From positions 62,001 through 126,000 of the forward strand of contig JAPMXV010000029.1 in assembly GCA_026936335.1 (NCBI GenBank): 64,000 nt of DNA, read 5' to 3'. Under the pieces are notes generated by a model that did no database searches, had not been told where the DNA came from, and saw nothing but the letters and a program-made list of their open reading frames with translations. The translations under genes and the position numbers were made by a program. Numbering within the stretch: position 1 is the first letter of the stretch; each line of letters opens with the position of its first letter. This document shows, in pieces, positions 23,401-30,732 of the stretch. This DNA is from Mantamonas sphyraenae (lineage: Eukaryota > CRuMs > Mantamonadidae).

Positions 23401-23864
23401 CACGCGCAGCCAAGCACCCTCGCCATCAGCACACACACGAGCACCAGGCACTGCGTGAGCTGATCAACAGCGGCAGTCTGCTGTCCCTTGTGCGACACAT
23501 CATCCTGGCGCTGGGCAACGTTGGCGTGCCGCCGGTCGACCTGGCCTTCTTTGTCCGCCTCCTCAGGCCACACCTCACCTACAAGCATGTGCAAGGTGCC
23601 ATCAAGGACACCCTCACCCGTGGTGTCACCTCCCTCTCCCTCAAGATCGCCTGGCTCGACAAACCCCAACCCAGCGACGCCACACTGCACACCCTCCTCC
23701 ACACCCTCATCGACCGCATCACACCCCACATCACCACCCGCCCCACCACCGTCGAACTCGTCAACGCCTACCCCATCCCCGCCTTCACCCTGCCCAAGCG
23801 CAAAGACCCTTCCTCCTCCTCCTCCTCCTCCTCCTCCTCCTCCAAACGCCAGCGCCTCGAATGA
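17391..23864 (+). CDS. Giant hypervariable-repeat protein, C-terminal part (other side of the frameshift)
   Basis: An open frame ends at TGA 23864 and overlaps the upstream frame in 17391-17476. From TCLAALKTTLDEYE onward it aligns in frame with the middle of the intact second gene. It therefore continues the same ancestral gene and is not an independent gene; any start codon here is doubtful. Order: helical linker, NLS-like KRKNEQEEDEEGG and KRQRVEE, Pro/His-rich tract (QNPYQHPQPPIIW, YYAYPPPPPPQPRQ), acidic and basic tracts, repeats A-B-A-B, a second acidic/basic linker (~21000-21560), repeats A-B-A-B, then a poly-Ser tail and terminal KRQRLE. If the frameshift is a sequencing error or is bypassed, the whole product would be about 4,100 residues. 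Confidence 0.75.
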   Translation: MRPTTGQATKTCLAALKTTLDEYEENHADLDVLKRFLNRKSQGWNQSVPEGELVGLEGVTLLLGVRTALKILGGVRPKKVANLAATICNEAFDRGEYGPLELHPYFLMNKVLEQEKRKRKNEQEEDEEGGEVEKRQRVEEVCPLSSSQSYGYMVPPMAAQPFPNTLPVSGVQNPYQHPQPPIIWAPVNTHPQQHHGYAHQGHPYYAYPPPPPPQPRQTAQVHFAQPPSHPPPAQPTTNHNRVPKRISPAFVGITRTTSTTTSSSSSHQDIRQTGDSDDDDAYQDTHTHDTGDVEDLMFLNFGHLEPLSISSNPEWMSSSWMEAYEEDGEAYDPILLHMDDEMETQGALSFADTGDAMDEEYMPQDDSDDDTDDMEQEGADEWQPRGNGRGHARRRTGPQKMKGSGQRRRRVTAGSGTETGTSSKRGRRAKNGDTGARKKAGMNKKIKLPDGVVRSGWTMGHSDERSHSNKKEHTALLKHMHTLANEHPIDNIPDLMTLQARVVVCHGTTTTLVRQIQLALGNIPLSQGDMALCLTLLGRDMDQQACSVSIINAGLATGVTEAGLKVCWLEEPHDHGDPNYALLNLLMTEMDTLGNRPHPSTWKEHEQTQLLLQKARRPADNDSDPHWTQCDYDHHLTTAEVEEWHPESVRSGWSRGTPSDERASCTAQEYQSLLAHMKAREANYPRHQHAHELRALRELINNGDLNSLLRHIVLALGNVGVPPVDLIFFVRLIRPRLTCKQVQKAITTILTRGVTSLSLRIAWLDNPRPSDATLHTLLHTLIDRIAPHITTRPTTTALVNTLDITALVLPEPTKEEEVVAVEDGLPDGVVGSGWTNWRKSERMHSNKKEHTALLNHMHSLANEHAMDDIPDLMTLQARVMVCHGTLTTLVRQIQLVLGNIPLSQGDMALCLTLLGRDVDQSACRLAIQSAGLAMGVTKAGLKVCWLEEPHDHGDPNYALLHLLVTEMDTFGNRPHPTTWKEHKQTRLRLQEARRPADNDSDPHWTQYDYDHHLATAEVEEWHPESVRSGWSKTGDERGSCTAREFQTLLAHMKARAANYPRHQHTHEHQALRVLINNGSKLSLVRHIILALGNVGVPPVDLAFFVRLLRPHLTYQQVQLAISATLSRGVTSLSLKIAWLDNPPPSDATLHTLLHTLIDRITPHITTRPTTTDAVNTLDIPKLVLPEPTEEETMVVEGGLPDGVGRKSERSHQGTRQTGDSDDDDADEDTQTHDTGDVEDLMFLNFGHREPRSISSVSSWMEAYGEDGVANDTTQQHVDDVLDLQDPLSFADTGDAMDEEYMPQDDSDDDTDDMEQEDTDEWQPRRTSRGHTRRRRAHNSRRKGPHTMKGSGQRRRRVTAGSGTETGTSSTRARRAKNGDNGARKKAGVDKTNKLPDGVVRKGWTTGHSDERSYSNKKEHTALLNHMHTLANEHPIDDIPDLMTLQARVMVCHGTLTTLVRQIRLALGNVPLSQGDMALCLTLLGRDVDQQTCNSAIHDAGLAMGVTKAGLKVCWLEDPLDHGNPDYALLHLLMTEMDTLGNRPHPTTWKEHEQTRLSLQKARRPADNNSDPHWTQCDYDHHLTTAEVEEWHPESVRSGWSRGTPSDERASCTAREFQTLLAHMKARAAKHPRHQHTHELRALRELINNGDLNSLLRHIVLALGNVGVPPVDLAFFVRLIRPHLTYKKVQVAITATLTRGVTSLSLKIAWLDNPKPSDATLHTLLHTLIDRITPHITTRPTTTDAVNTLDIPELVLPEPTKEEEVVAVEDGLADGVVRSGWTRWRSDERSHSNKKEHTALLKHMHTLANEHAMDDIPDLMTLQARVMVCHGTLTTLVRQIQLVLGNIPLSQGDMALCLTLLGRNMDQHACSKVIIKAGLATGVTKAGLKVCWLEEPHDHGDPNYALLHLLITEMSTLGDRAHPTTWKEHEQTQLLLQEARRPADNDSDPHWTQCDYDHHLATAEVEQWHPESVRSGWSKSRGDATDERGSSTAREFQTLLAHMKARAAKHPRHQHTHEHQALRELINSGSLLSLVRHIILALGNVGVPPVDLAFFVRLLRPHLTYKHVQGAIKDTLTRGVTSLSLKIAWLDKPQPSDATLHTLLHTLIDRITPHITTRPTTVELVNAYPIPAFTLPKRKDPSSSSSSSSSSSKRQRLE
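18732..20990 (+). repeat. A-B repeat array 2 of the first giant gene (A4 B3 A5 B4)
   Basis: Two A/B pairs with A units starting near 18732 and 19861. The diagnostic variable residues are HGTTTTLVRQ and DQQACSVSIINAG in A4, and HGTLTTLVRQ and DQSACRLAIQSAG in A5. In the B units they are VQKAITTIL (B3) and VQLAISATL (B4). Most other positions match the consensus. Confidence 0.85.
21570..23800 (+). repeat. A-B repeat array 3 of the first giant gene (A6 B5 A7 B6)
   Basis: Two A/B pairs with A units starting near 21570 and 22699. Variable residues: DQQTCNSAIHDAG (A6), DQHACSKVIIKAG (A7), VQVAITATL (B5) and VQGAIKDTL (B6). The array ends in a Pro/Ser tail encoded by a TCC microsatellite (~23810-23840). 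Confidence 0.85.
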
Positions 23865-25016
23865 ACCCCCCTCTTCCCATTCCCATCCACTCCATCATTT
23901 GCTGCCCTTCACACATCGAATTCCGTTCCCTTCTTCACACAGTGCCTCGATCCGAAGCCCCGGTTTCCGACCCCACAGACACCGAAGTGATCATCTTGGA
24001 TTGTCCCCTGCTCAGCATCGACATCGCCGTCACGTTGGTGGTGCTGCTGGTGTTGGTGTTGTTTGCGCTGTTGCTCATCACCGTCGCGATGTTGATGTTG
24101 GTGTTGGAGCCCATTCTGCACTCCTCGTCCTCGTCCTGTCACCCGACGCGTTTACCCATGCACTGCCACCTTGCAAATGACACCCTCTCGTCCCAATCAC
24201 GCTCATCACCTGAAGAATGCCCCCATTCTGGAATGTGTGTGCCTTGTTGTGCCACAGGGCGCACCAAGTCGACCCTGATCCATATGACAAACACAGAGGC
24301 CGTGATGACCCACACGACACACACGGGTCAATTGATGCATGCTGCCCGATCGCAGCCAAATGTTCGCACGCAGGGTGTCCAAGCGAGGAGGCACCTCGCT
24401 AGGACGAAGCTTTCGTAGGGGCACTGCACGTCACTGATCATCATAACACGATACATCCTCGACACGACGTGGCTGTGGGTGCCAGTTTGCATGCGACCCG
24501 GTCGTGGCATGGCAGGAACACATCGTCCTCGTCATCACTCTAGATCAACGGCACAGCCGCTGTCGTGCAGCGATGCAGCATGTCCACAGCCACTGTCAGT
24601 GCTGAGAGGTCGTTCTTGGAGACCAGGAGCAAGCTGAACAAGCGTGAGGAGGGCCTGGAGAGCTTGCGCGACCGTGTAGAGTCGTTGTCCGCAGAACTTG
24701 GTCAACCGTTGCGCCCCACCATGCCTCCAGCCCACCCTTGACCCTCTTCCACCACCACCACCACCACCACACATGCATGAATCACACCTTTCCTCTTCAC
24801 TTTACGACCCCCACACCTCCCTCGTCCTCCCAGGAGCGCCTGCCACGACGTGCCATCATCATCGGTTGGCCCTTGTCTGCCTCCACGGCCCATACATGCC
24901 CTCTTTCCCAGTGCATCCACGACCTGTTCCCATTCTCCAGAGTGTTGCACACAACATTCTGTCTTTCTATTGCCGGATACTGTACTGTAGCTGGACCTTT
25001 CTCCACCCCGCGGAGA
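23865..25016. other. Intergenic region 3' of the first giant gene
   Basis: About 1.15 kb. A short hydrophobic open frame (~24000-24110) and His/Gln-rich readings of GTT/GTG repeats are present, but I would not call them genes. It includes the small ORF at 24580, listed separately, and a CCA microsatellite near 24750-24770. Confidence 0.4.
24580..24741 (+). CDS. Possible 53-aa coiled-coil micro-ORF
   Basis: ATG at 24580 to TGA at 24741. It encodes a charged heptad-like stretch (FLETRSKLNKREEGLESLRD, then RVESLSAEL) that would form an amphipathic helix or coiled coil. There is no family match I know. It could be an exon or relic of a larger gene. Confidence 0.25.
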   Translation: MSTATVSAERSFLETRSKLNKREEGLESLRDRVESLSAELGQPLRPTMPPAHP

Positions 25017-25349
25017 TCACTCGCCCTTCCTCTGCAAATACGCAGGTCGGACGCCAATCAAACAATACGACAGTGCCACCAGTCCGATGTTCAACGCACC
25101 GTTCTCGTCTCTGTCCATGCAGCGCCCACTGTCCTGGGTAGCAGCAAAAGTGGCCAACGCATCTCCCCGGCTGCTGCTCGACGACGAGCTTGAGCCACCG
25201 CTGCGTGCATACTTGCGGCTGGGCGCAAGGTTGGGTGTGGCCTTGCTCGATTTGGCCTCCATCAAACCACCCAGGTGCTTGCACACCCATTGCTGCACAC
25301 GTGCAGCGCTTGCACGGTACGACGCAGGCGAGGATGATGACTGTTTCAT
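25017..25349 (-). pseudogene. Possible Fanzor/TnpB-type RuvC C-terminal relic
   Basis: The frame ends with CMDRDENGALNIGL followed by a hydrophobic helix and GVRPAYLQRK. The DRDxNxAxNI pattern is the last RuvC motif of TnpB/Fanzor nucleases, and an RPxYL tail is what I recall for eukaryotic Fanzors. The usual zinc-ribbon cysteines upstream are missing, and the preceding residues are Ser-rich low complexity. I read it as a decayed C-terminal fragment. Its nominal ATG overlaps the stop of the MCO-ABC gene (ATGA), which is probably coincidental. Confidence 0.35.
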
Positions 25350-28300
25350 TGTGATGCAAGCAACCCTTGTGTCCCATGCGCTTCCTCAGTCTCGCTGTCG
25401 TTGTCATGCGTGTCCTCCTCGTCGCCACTGTTGGTCGCAGAGACAATGTCGTCGAGCTCGATGGCGTCGACTGTCGACTTGGTGGTGGAGGTCGTTGTCT
25501 TGGGAGCACGCTGCTTGACCTTGTACCGCATGATGAGAATCTGCACAAGGAGAAGACAGAGAAACATGGCCAGCAGGACGAGGACCGGAGAGAGGAGATC
25601 GGCGTCTGGCGAGATGAGGTCCATGCCTTTGACCTTATATGCGTACACAGCCGGGTGCTGTTCAAGGAAACACCAGAGGTTGCCAATCGACGTGTCGCCC
25701 AGTCGACACATGTACGAGCCGTGCTTGTCCATTTCTGCTCGAAGCATGCCCAAAAATGTGAATCTGATCGGGGACAAATTTGTGAAATGCATGAGCACGC
25801 CTTCGCGCACGCGTACGTAGAAGCCAGCCAGGAGGACTGTCGTTTGCAAGACTAGCGTGGCCACCACAATGCCAAGCGGGACTGCCTGCGTGAGCATGCC
25901 GCACACAATGCCGATCTGTGCGTACACAATCAGATTGAGCGACAACATCAGGCCATGGTACAGAAGCGTTCCTGCCTTCAGTCCAATGCCAGCCATTGGA
26001 AATGCCACAATGACAAAGACAAAGGGACCGGCAAACTCGCCAGCAGCGTACACCAGGTTCTCCGCCACGACCGAGGCCGCCGAAGAGCCTTTGCCGTTTC
26101 TGATCCTCGCCACGGTCGCCTGCGTCCTGACCGCTGCTCTGGCGCAGCAGGAAAAGGCTCGAGGGAACGTCGCCAGTGTCAGGGCGAAGAAGAGCAACGA
26201 GATGGTCTCATTCACTCCACGGGCCCACGGAGTTTCGCCGATCTGGAAGAAAATCGCTCCACAGACCAGGGCAAGGCCCACCACCTCGACCACCCTAGCA
26301 ATGTTCAACACTTCTGGGCGATAGCTCTTCCACTCTTGCTTAAACAGAGCTGCCACGAGAGTGAAAAAGTTGCTGCGACGTGTCGTCGCCGTTGACGATT
26401 CGTCTCCTCGAGCTGCGTCGGAGGCCTCTGCCGCCTCAACCATGTCCTTCTCCTCCTTTGACACACGAGCCTGCCAAACGGCAGCGTCCCACTCCTCCGT
26501 CTCTCCTGCCTGGTGTTCACCGAGATCACCGGCCCACCGGACTACGCCGTTGCCCTCGAGCCACACCAGCCTGGCGCCAGGAGCAACATCACGCACGTGT
26601 TGGGGCACGTCTCGCATGCTCACAATCACTGCCGCTTGCGTGCGCTCCGCGTAGTCCACAAGGGCGCGCATGAGCTGCTCCAGAGTGGCCGAGTCCTGAA
26701 AGGCATCGACGTCGTCCACAAGGAGCACGGGGCGTGCAAACAGCAGCTGCACACCCACACGCACCAGCTGCTGCTCTCCACGTGATAGTTGACCAAATGC
26801 AACCTGTTTCTTGTGCGCAAGCTCCAGTGCATCCAGCGTCGTGTCGATCAGCTCCTCCAGCATCCCCTTGCTGACCCCATTCTGGATGCGCTGCCGCGCC
26901 AACAGATTGCCATGGAAGCGCATGATGCCCGCCACACTCTCTTTCGGGTCAAAGACAGTCGTGTCGGTGCCCACATATGCGGCCGTGCTCCCGAGCTGCT
27001 TGCGATTCAGTTTCAAAATGTTTCGCCCGCACACGTGTACTCTGGAAGCAGTGGATATGCTCAGTCCTTGCATGTCCACCCCGCACACGTGTTTCAACAG
27101 AGCGGTCTTGCCGCATCCACAGCCGCCTGCGACGATGAGCACAGTGCCGCCTCGGAGCGAGCCCTGGCTGTTGACAACGGTGCCCTGGGCAGAATCGACA
27201 CGCAGGTGCCAGGAAAGCCCCACGCCATCTGCAGTGTTGACATTGGCGCGAGCGACGTCGGCACGCTCTTGCGCTGTGACGGGTTTGGCGACAACCGCCG
27301 TAGACGACTTGCCGGCCGCGCGTCGTCGTGCTACACACAGGCCGCACACGATGACGAGCAAAACGCCCACCACAATCACAGAAAACACCCAGCTGGGCAC
27401 GTCGCCTTGCTGATGGGCTGTGATGCCCAGCGGGTAGAGGGGCTTGATCTTTTCGCGGAGGAACGGGGCGTACGCAGGGTCGTGTCTGCAGAGCGCATCC
27501 GATGAGCACCGGAATCCACGCGGGAGGATTGGACCAAAGACCGCGTCTTCGTCTGCGAAACACTCACATGCAGGGAACGAAGGGAAGGGGAGTTGATCGG
27601 GATGCTCCGGTCCCGGTGGGTACGTCGGTGGCAAATCGGCTTGAGTGTACGTGGGAGGGTCGCCCACCTTGATGATAAACGCCATTCCGTCCTCTCTGTG
27701 GATGTCGATGTGACAGTGAGCGAAGAACACGCCAGGCTCAGTGGTGACGAGGGCGACCGCGACGGCTCCTCCCGCGGGGATCACAAAGGTATCGAGCAGA
27801 GCGGAAGTCCCCATCACTGCCTTTTTCTTCAACCGTGCCGTCGCCTCGGGTGTGGTTAGGTCCGTGTTCAGTCGACATCCCACGAGCGTGCAGTCGCGCT
27901 CGACATCGGGCACCGCGACTTCCAATACACGGAAGTGGATGCCGTGCAGGTGTATGTTGTGTGGGAAGGATGTACGCGAGCGAAACACAATAATGACCGT
28001 TGTGTTCTGGCGCAGCTCCAGAACTTGGGAGTGCGGGTGCAGATCGCGGTCGGCGGAGAAATTGGCGAGCAGCATCGGCTTGACTGGGTTCCGGTGCTGT
28101 GTAAACGGGCCGCCGTCGATGGCCACGAAGTGGCCGTAACTGGGTGATGGGTAAAAATCAAAGTCGACTCGCTTTTCTTGAAACCCGTGGGCAGTCGGAG
28201 ATTCGGGGGCATCCTCGAGATCAGGCCGCGTCTCCAGTGCTGTCGTACGCAGACACAGCGACGGGTCGAGGGAGATTTGCCAGCAGTTGAAGGTCTTTAG

Positions 28301-29579
28301 TTTCAGCGGGTCAGGACGCTCGCTGTGCTGTGGCTCGGGCACAGCGCTGTCCGGAACGGGCGTCCCTCCTGCAGTCACATACAGAATGCCCCGTACTTCG
28401 TGCAAATACCCCTGCTTCGGGTTCTCCAGTGTGCGCGCACGGATGTAAAATGCCGTGTCCGTCTGAACAGTGGGAACGGTGAACTCAAGATCAAACCGCT
28501 CGGCGGTGTGCAGTGACACTGCTTGCACCCGCAAAGGGATGTGATCGGAGCCGTCTGCAGCCACCACATCAAACTCGGGCACTCCATCGATCGTTACAGT
28601 GAAGGCGAATACTGCGCCCATGTTGATCAATCGCAAGCGGATCTTCTCGCCAGATTGCGCGCGCACAATGGCCCTCTCCTTCCCGTTCATCAGGCCTCCG
28701 TGCCATGCGACGGTGGCGACACGCATGCCATCCACGTCTTTGGCCACGGAGCCTTCGAGGCCGCCCACATTCTGCCAGAAAAGGAGACTGGCAGGGTAGG
28801 GGAAGTAGTCCTGCAACGTCAGGATCCGTTCGCCTGCACCCCACGCAAAGGCGTCCCCGCCGATGACAGAGGCTGCAGAGGTGTTTGCAGGATGGATGAT
28901 TAGTGGGCCGTGCACCAGATTCTGCCCGGTGGTCTCCAGGCCGCTGTGGGTCTGTGTGGGGCAGACAAAGAAGAGTGTGGCGCATTCGAGAGTCAGCGGC
29001 GGCAGAGGAGGCGGTTTGGCTGGGGCGGAGGCGGAGGAGATGCCTCATGTCGGCGCCTGCCAACTCTGCCATGGGCGAGCTCGGCACAGGCCCGTGCTCC
29101 GCTGGGGCGGAGGAGTTGCCTGGGCCTCTTGCTGCCATGGGCGAGCTGCCTTTGGGGCGCGCGCATGCGCCAGATCCGGGACGTGCCGCAAGTCCGCTGC
29201 AGATGTCACTCACATGGTACCAGTATGTGCCGGGCCGTTCGTGCAGCGTGTTGAACTTGTAATTCATACAGTGCCCAGGTGGGATACCCCATTGCGTCAG
29301 GCCAACCACACCGTCGAAAAGCAGGTTCCCGCGCATCTCCAGGCCGTGCCAATGCAGACTGAGAATTTCCTCCAGGTTGTTGCGCACGGTGACCTCCAGC
29401 GTGTCGCCTTTGCGCACGTGGATCGCCGGTGCCGTCATCCTGTTGTTTATCCAGGCCACTCGCAGCTTCTCCCCGCCGATGTGGTGCAGTCCGTTGGTTA
29501 CGTTAAACTCGTAACGCACCAGAGCACCATGCGTCGACACCACACAGACCAAGCACAGCAACAGAGTCCACTTGATCAT
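25346..29579 (-). CDS. Multicopper oxidase fused to an ABCG-type half transporter
   Basis: Exon 1 is 29579-29214 and exon 2 is 28951-25346, joined by a 262-nt intron (GTGAGT...CACACAG, phase 0) that restores the copper motif WYHTH. Predicted length is 1323 aa. Signal peptide MIKWTLLLCLVCVVSTHG. The oxidase (~20-620) has all four copper clusters: HWHG, WYHTH, HNIHLHGIHF and HCHIDIHREDGM, with a Met as type-1 axial ligand. A TM helix (~642-664) is followed by an ABC nucleotide-binding domain: Walker A GGCGCGKT (~731-738), signature LSRGEQQ (~844-850) and Walker B LLVDDVD (~864-870). The Walker B catalytic Glu is replaced by Asp, and the usual H-loop His is not evident (SMRDVP). A six-helix ABC2-type membrane domain follows. 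The oxidase would be outside the cell and the ATPase inside. The substrate is unknown. Confidence 0.85.
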
Positions 29580-29637
29580 TACCTTGCCCCCCCCGGCGCG
29601 GAAGAAAACCAAGCGCAGCCGCACAACCAACCCATTC
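29580..29637. promoter_or_regulatory. 58-bp divergent intergenic region, MCO-ABC / HIU hydrolase
   Basis: Only 58 bp separate the start codons of the leftward oxidase-transporter fusion and the rightward 5-hydroxyisourate hydrolase. Any core promoter elements must overlap or be shared. A C-run (CCCCCCCCGG) is the only obvious feature, and no TATA box is seen. Confidence 0.5.
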
Positions 29638-30266
29638 ATGAGCGACACAGACGCAAGCGACATCCACATGGTGTCAGACGGCATGGCGGTGAACATCGTA
29701 CGTCCACCCCCTTCCTCCCCCCCTCCCTCCATCCCTAACCCCCCCCCCCCCACCCCCCCACACAGACCGCCAAGCACAACCGCAAGCTCCTGGGCGCACT
29801 TGCAGCCACGGCAGCCGTCGTCCTGGTGTTTCTGATCCTAATCATGGCTCAAGTGGGCGTGCTTGAAGCACGTTTGAAGCCCGCACCCTGCGCACGCATC
29901 ACAGGCGCCCAATTGGCCGACGGCGAGCGGGGTGTGTCGACTCATGTTCTGGATGTTGCTGCCGGCCTACCGGGCAGCAACATCACCGTCACGCTGTACA
30001 AGAAGGGCAGCAACGGCGCCTACGCCGTCGTGGGCTCCGGCGCAACGGGCAGCGACGGACGCGCCGACCTCATGGCGGCCAGCCAGATGAGTGCCAACAC
30101 GACGTACAAGCTGCACTTTGCGCTCGAGGCGTACTTTGCAGCCACCGGCACCCCGGTCGTGTTTCCAGAGGCGGAGGTGGTGTTTCGCGTCGGCGGCGCC
30201 GTCGAGCATTATCACATGCCGCTGCTGCTGAGCCCCGGCGGCTACACGACGTACAGGGGGTCTTGA
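29638..30266 (+). CDS. Membrane-anchored 5-hydroxyisourate hydrolase (transthyretin-related)
   Basis: Exons 29638-29697 and 29766-30266, with a 68-nt C-rich intron (GTACGT...CACACAG, phase 0), give 186 aa. The C-terminal ~110 residues match HIU hydrolase: GVSTHVLDVAAGLPG (catalytic His), SDGRADLM (substrate Arg), VEHYHMPLLLSPGGY (second His) and the diagnostic C-terminal YRGS. The enzyme hydrolyses 5-hydroxyisourate, the urate oxidase product, toward allantoin. Unusually, a 20-residue acidic N-terminus is followed by KHNRK and a long hydrophobic helix (LGALAATAAVVLVFLILIM), a signal-anchor that would place the enzyme on a membrane with the catalytic domain outside or in a lumen. It is divergently paired with the MCO-ABC gene and lies in the same window as xanthine dehydrogenase. 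Confidence 0.85.
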
Positions 30267-30732
30267 GCGGGCTGGTGTCGTTGGATGGCACATACGCAGA
30301 TACAACAGCAGGGTGTGGGAACGCAGGCGTGTCGCATGTCATGTGGGATGACGAAAGTACCAAGCGTGGCACACTGCGAGTCCTTCACGGTGTCGTCCCG
30401 ACTGGCGCTCAACGTGAACTCCCCGTTGCGCTCTACCCCTGGTTACAACTACCAACTGCCAGCACGCATGGTTCACTACTATGGACTGCCTGTGTGCATC
30501 AAATCAAATGAACCCCCTCCGTCGGCCACACCGGCCCGCTGCGTTGCCCCACCCAACATGACCGCGTCACCGCCAGTGCGTTGCACCCCTTTCCCCTCTT
30601 TCCACTCCTCCCACACCCCTTCTCCCCTGCCCACCCCGCGCCGCCTGGTCCCCTTCCCTCTCTGGCCGTCCACCTGCTCGTGTCCCAACGACACAATCAC
30701 GGACCCGTCCCACTCCGCATCCACCGTGAGCG
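30267..30732. other. Intergenic, HIU hydrolase to MFS gene
   Basis: About 470 bp: 3' flank of the hydrolase and 5' flank of the transporter. A short reading with normal-looking composition (LPARMVHYYGLPVCIKSNE, ~30453-30510) might be a relic exon, but it has no partner I can identify. Confidence 0.4.

Noticed and set aside
23861-24418. 185-codon plus-strand ORF with a hydrophobic stretch right after the first giant gene
   Set aside because: Overlaps the stop of the giant gene; the hydrophobic part is a reading of GTTG/GTGG repeats; no family and no splice support.
28569-29250. Continuation of the MCO exon 1 frame past 29214
   Set aside because: The frame turns into unrelated Ala/Pro/Arg-rich sequence exactly at a GTGAGT donor; splicing to 28951 restores the WYHTH copper motif.
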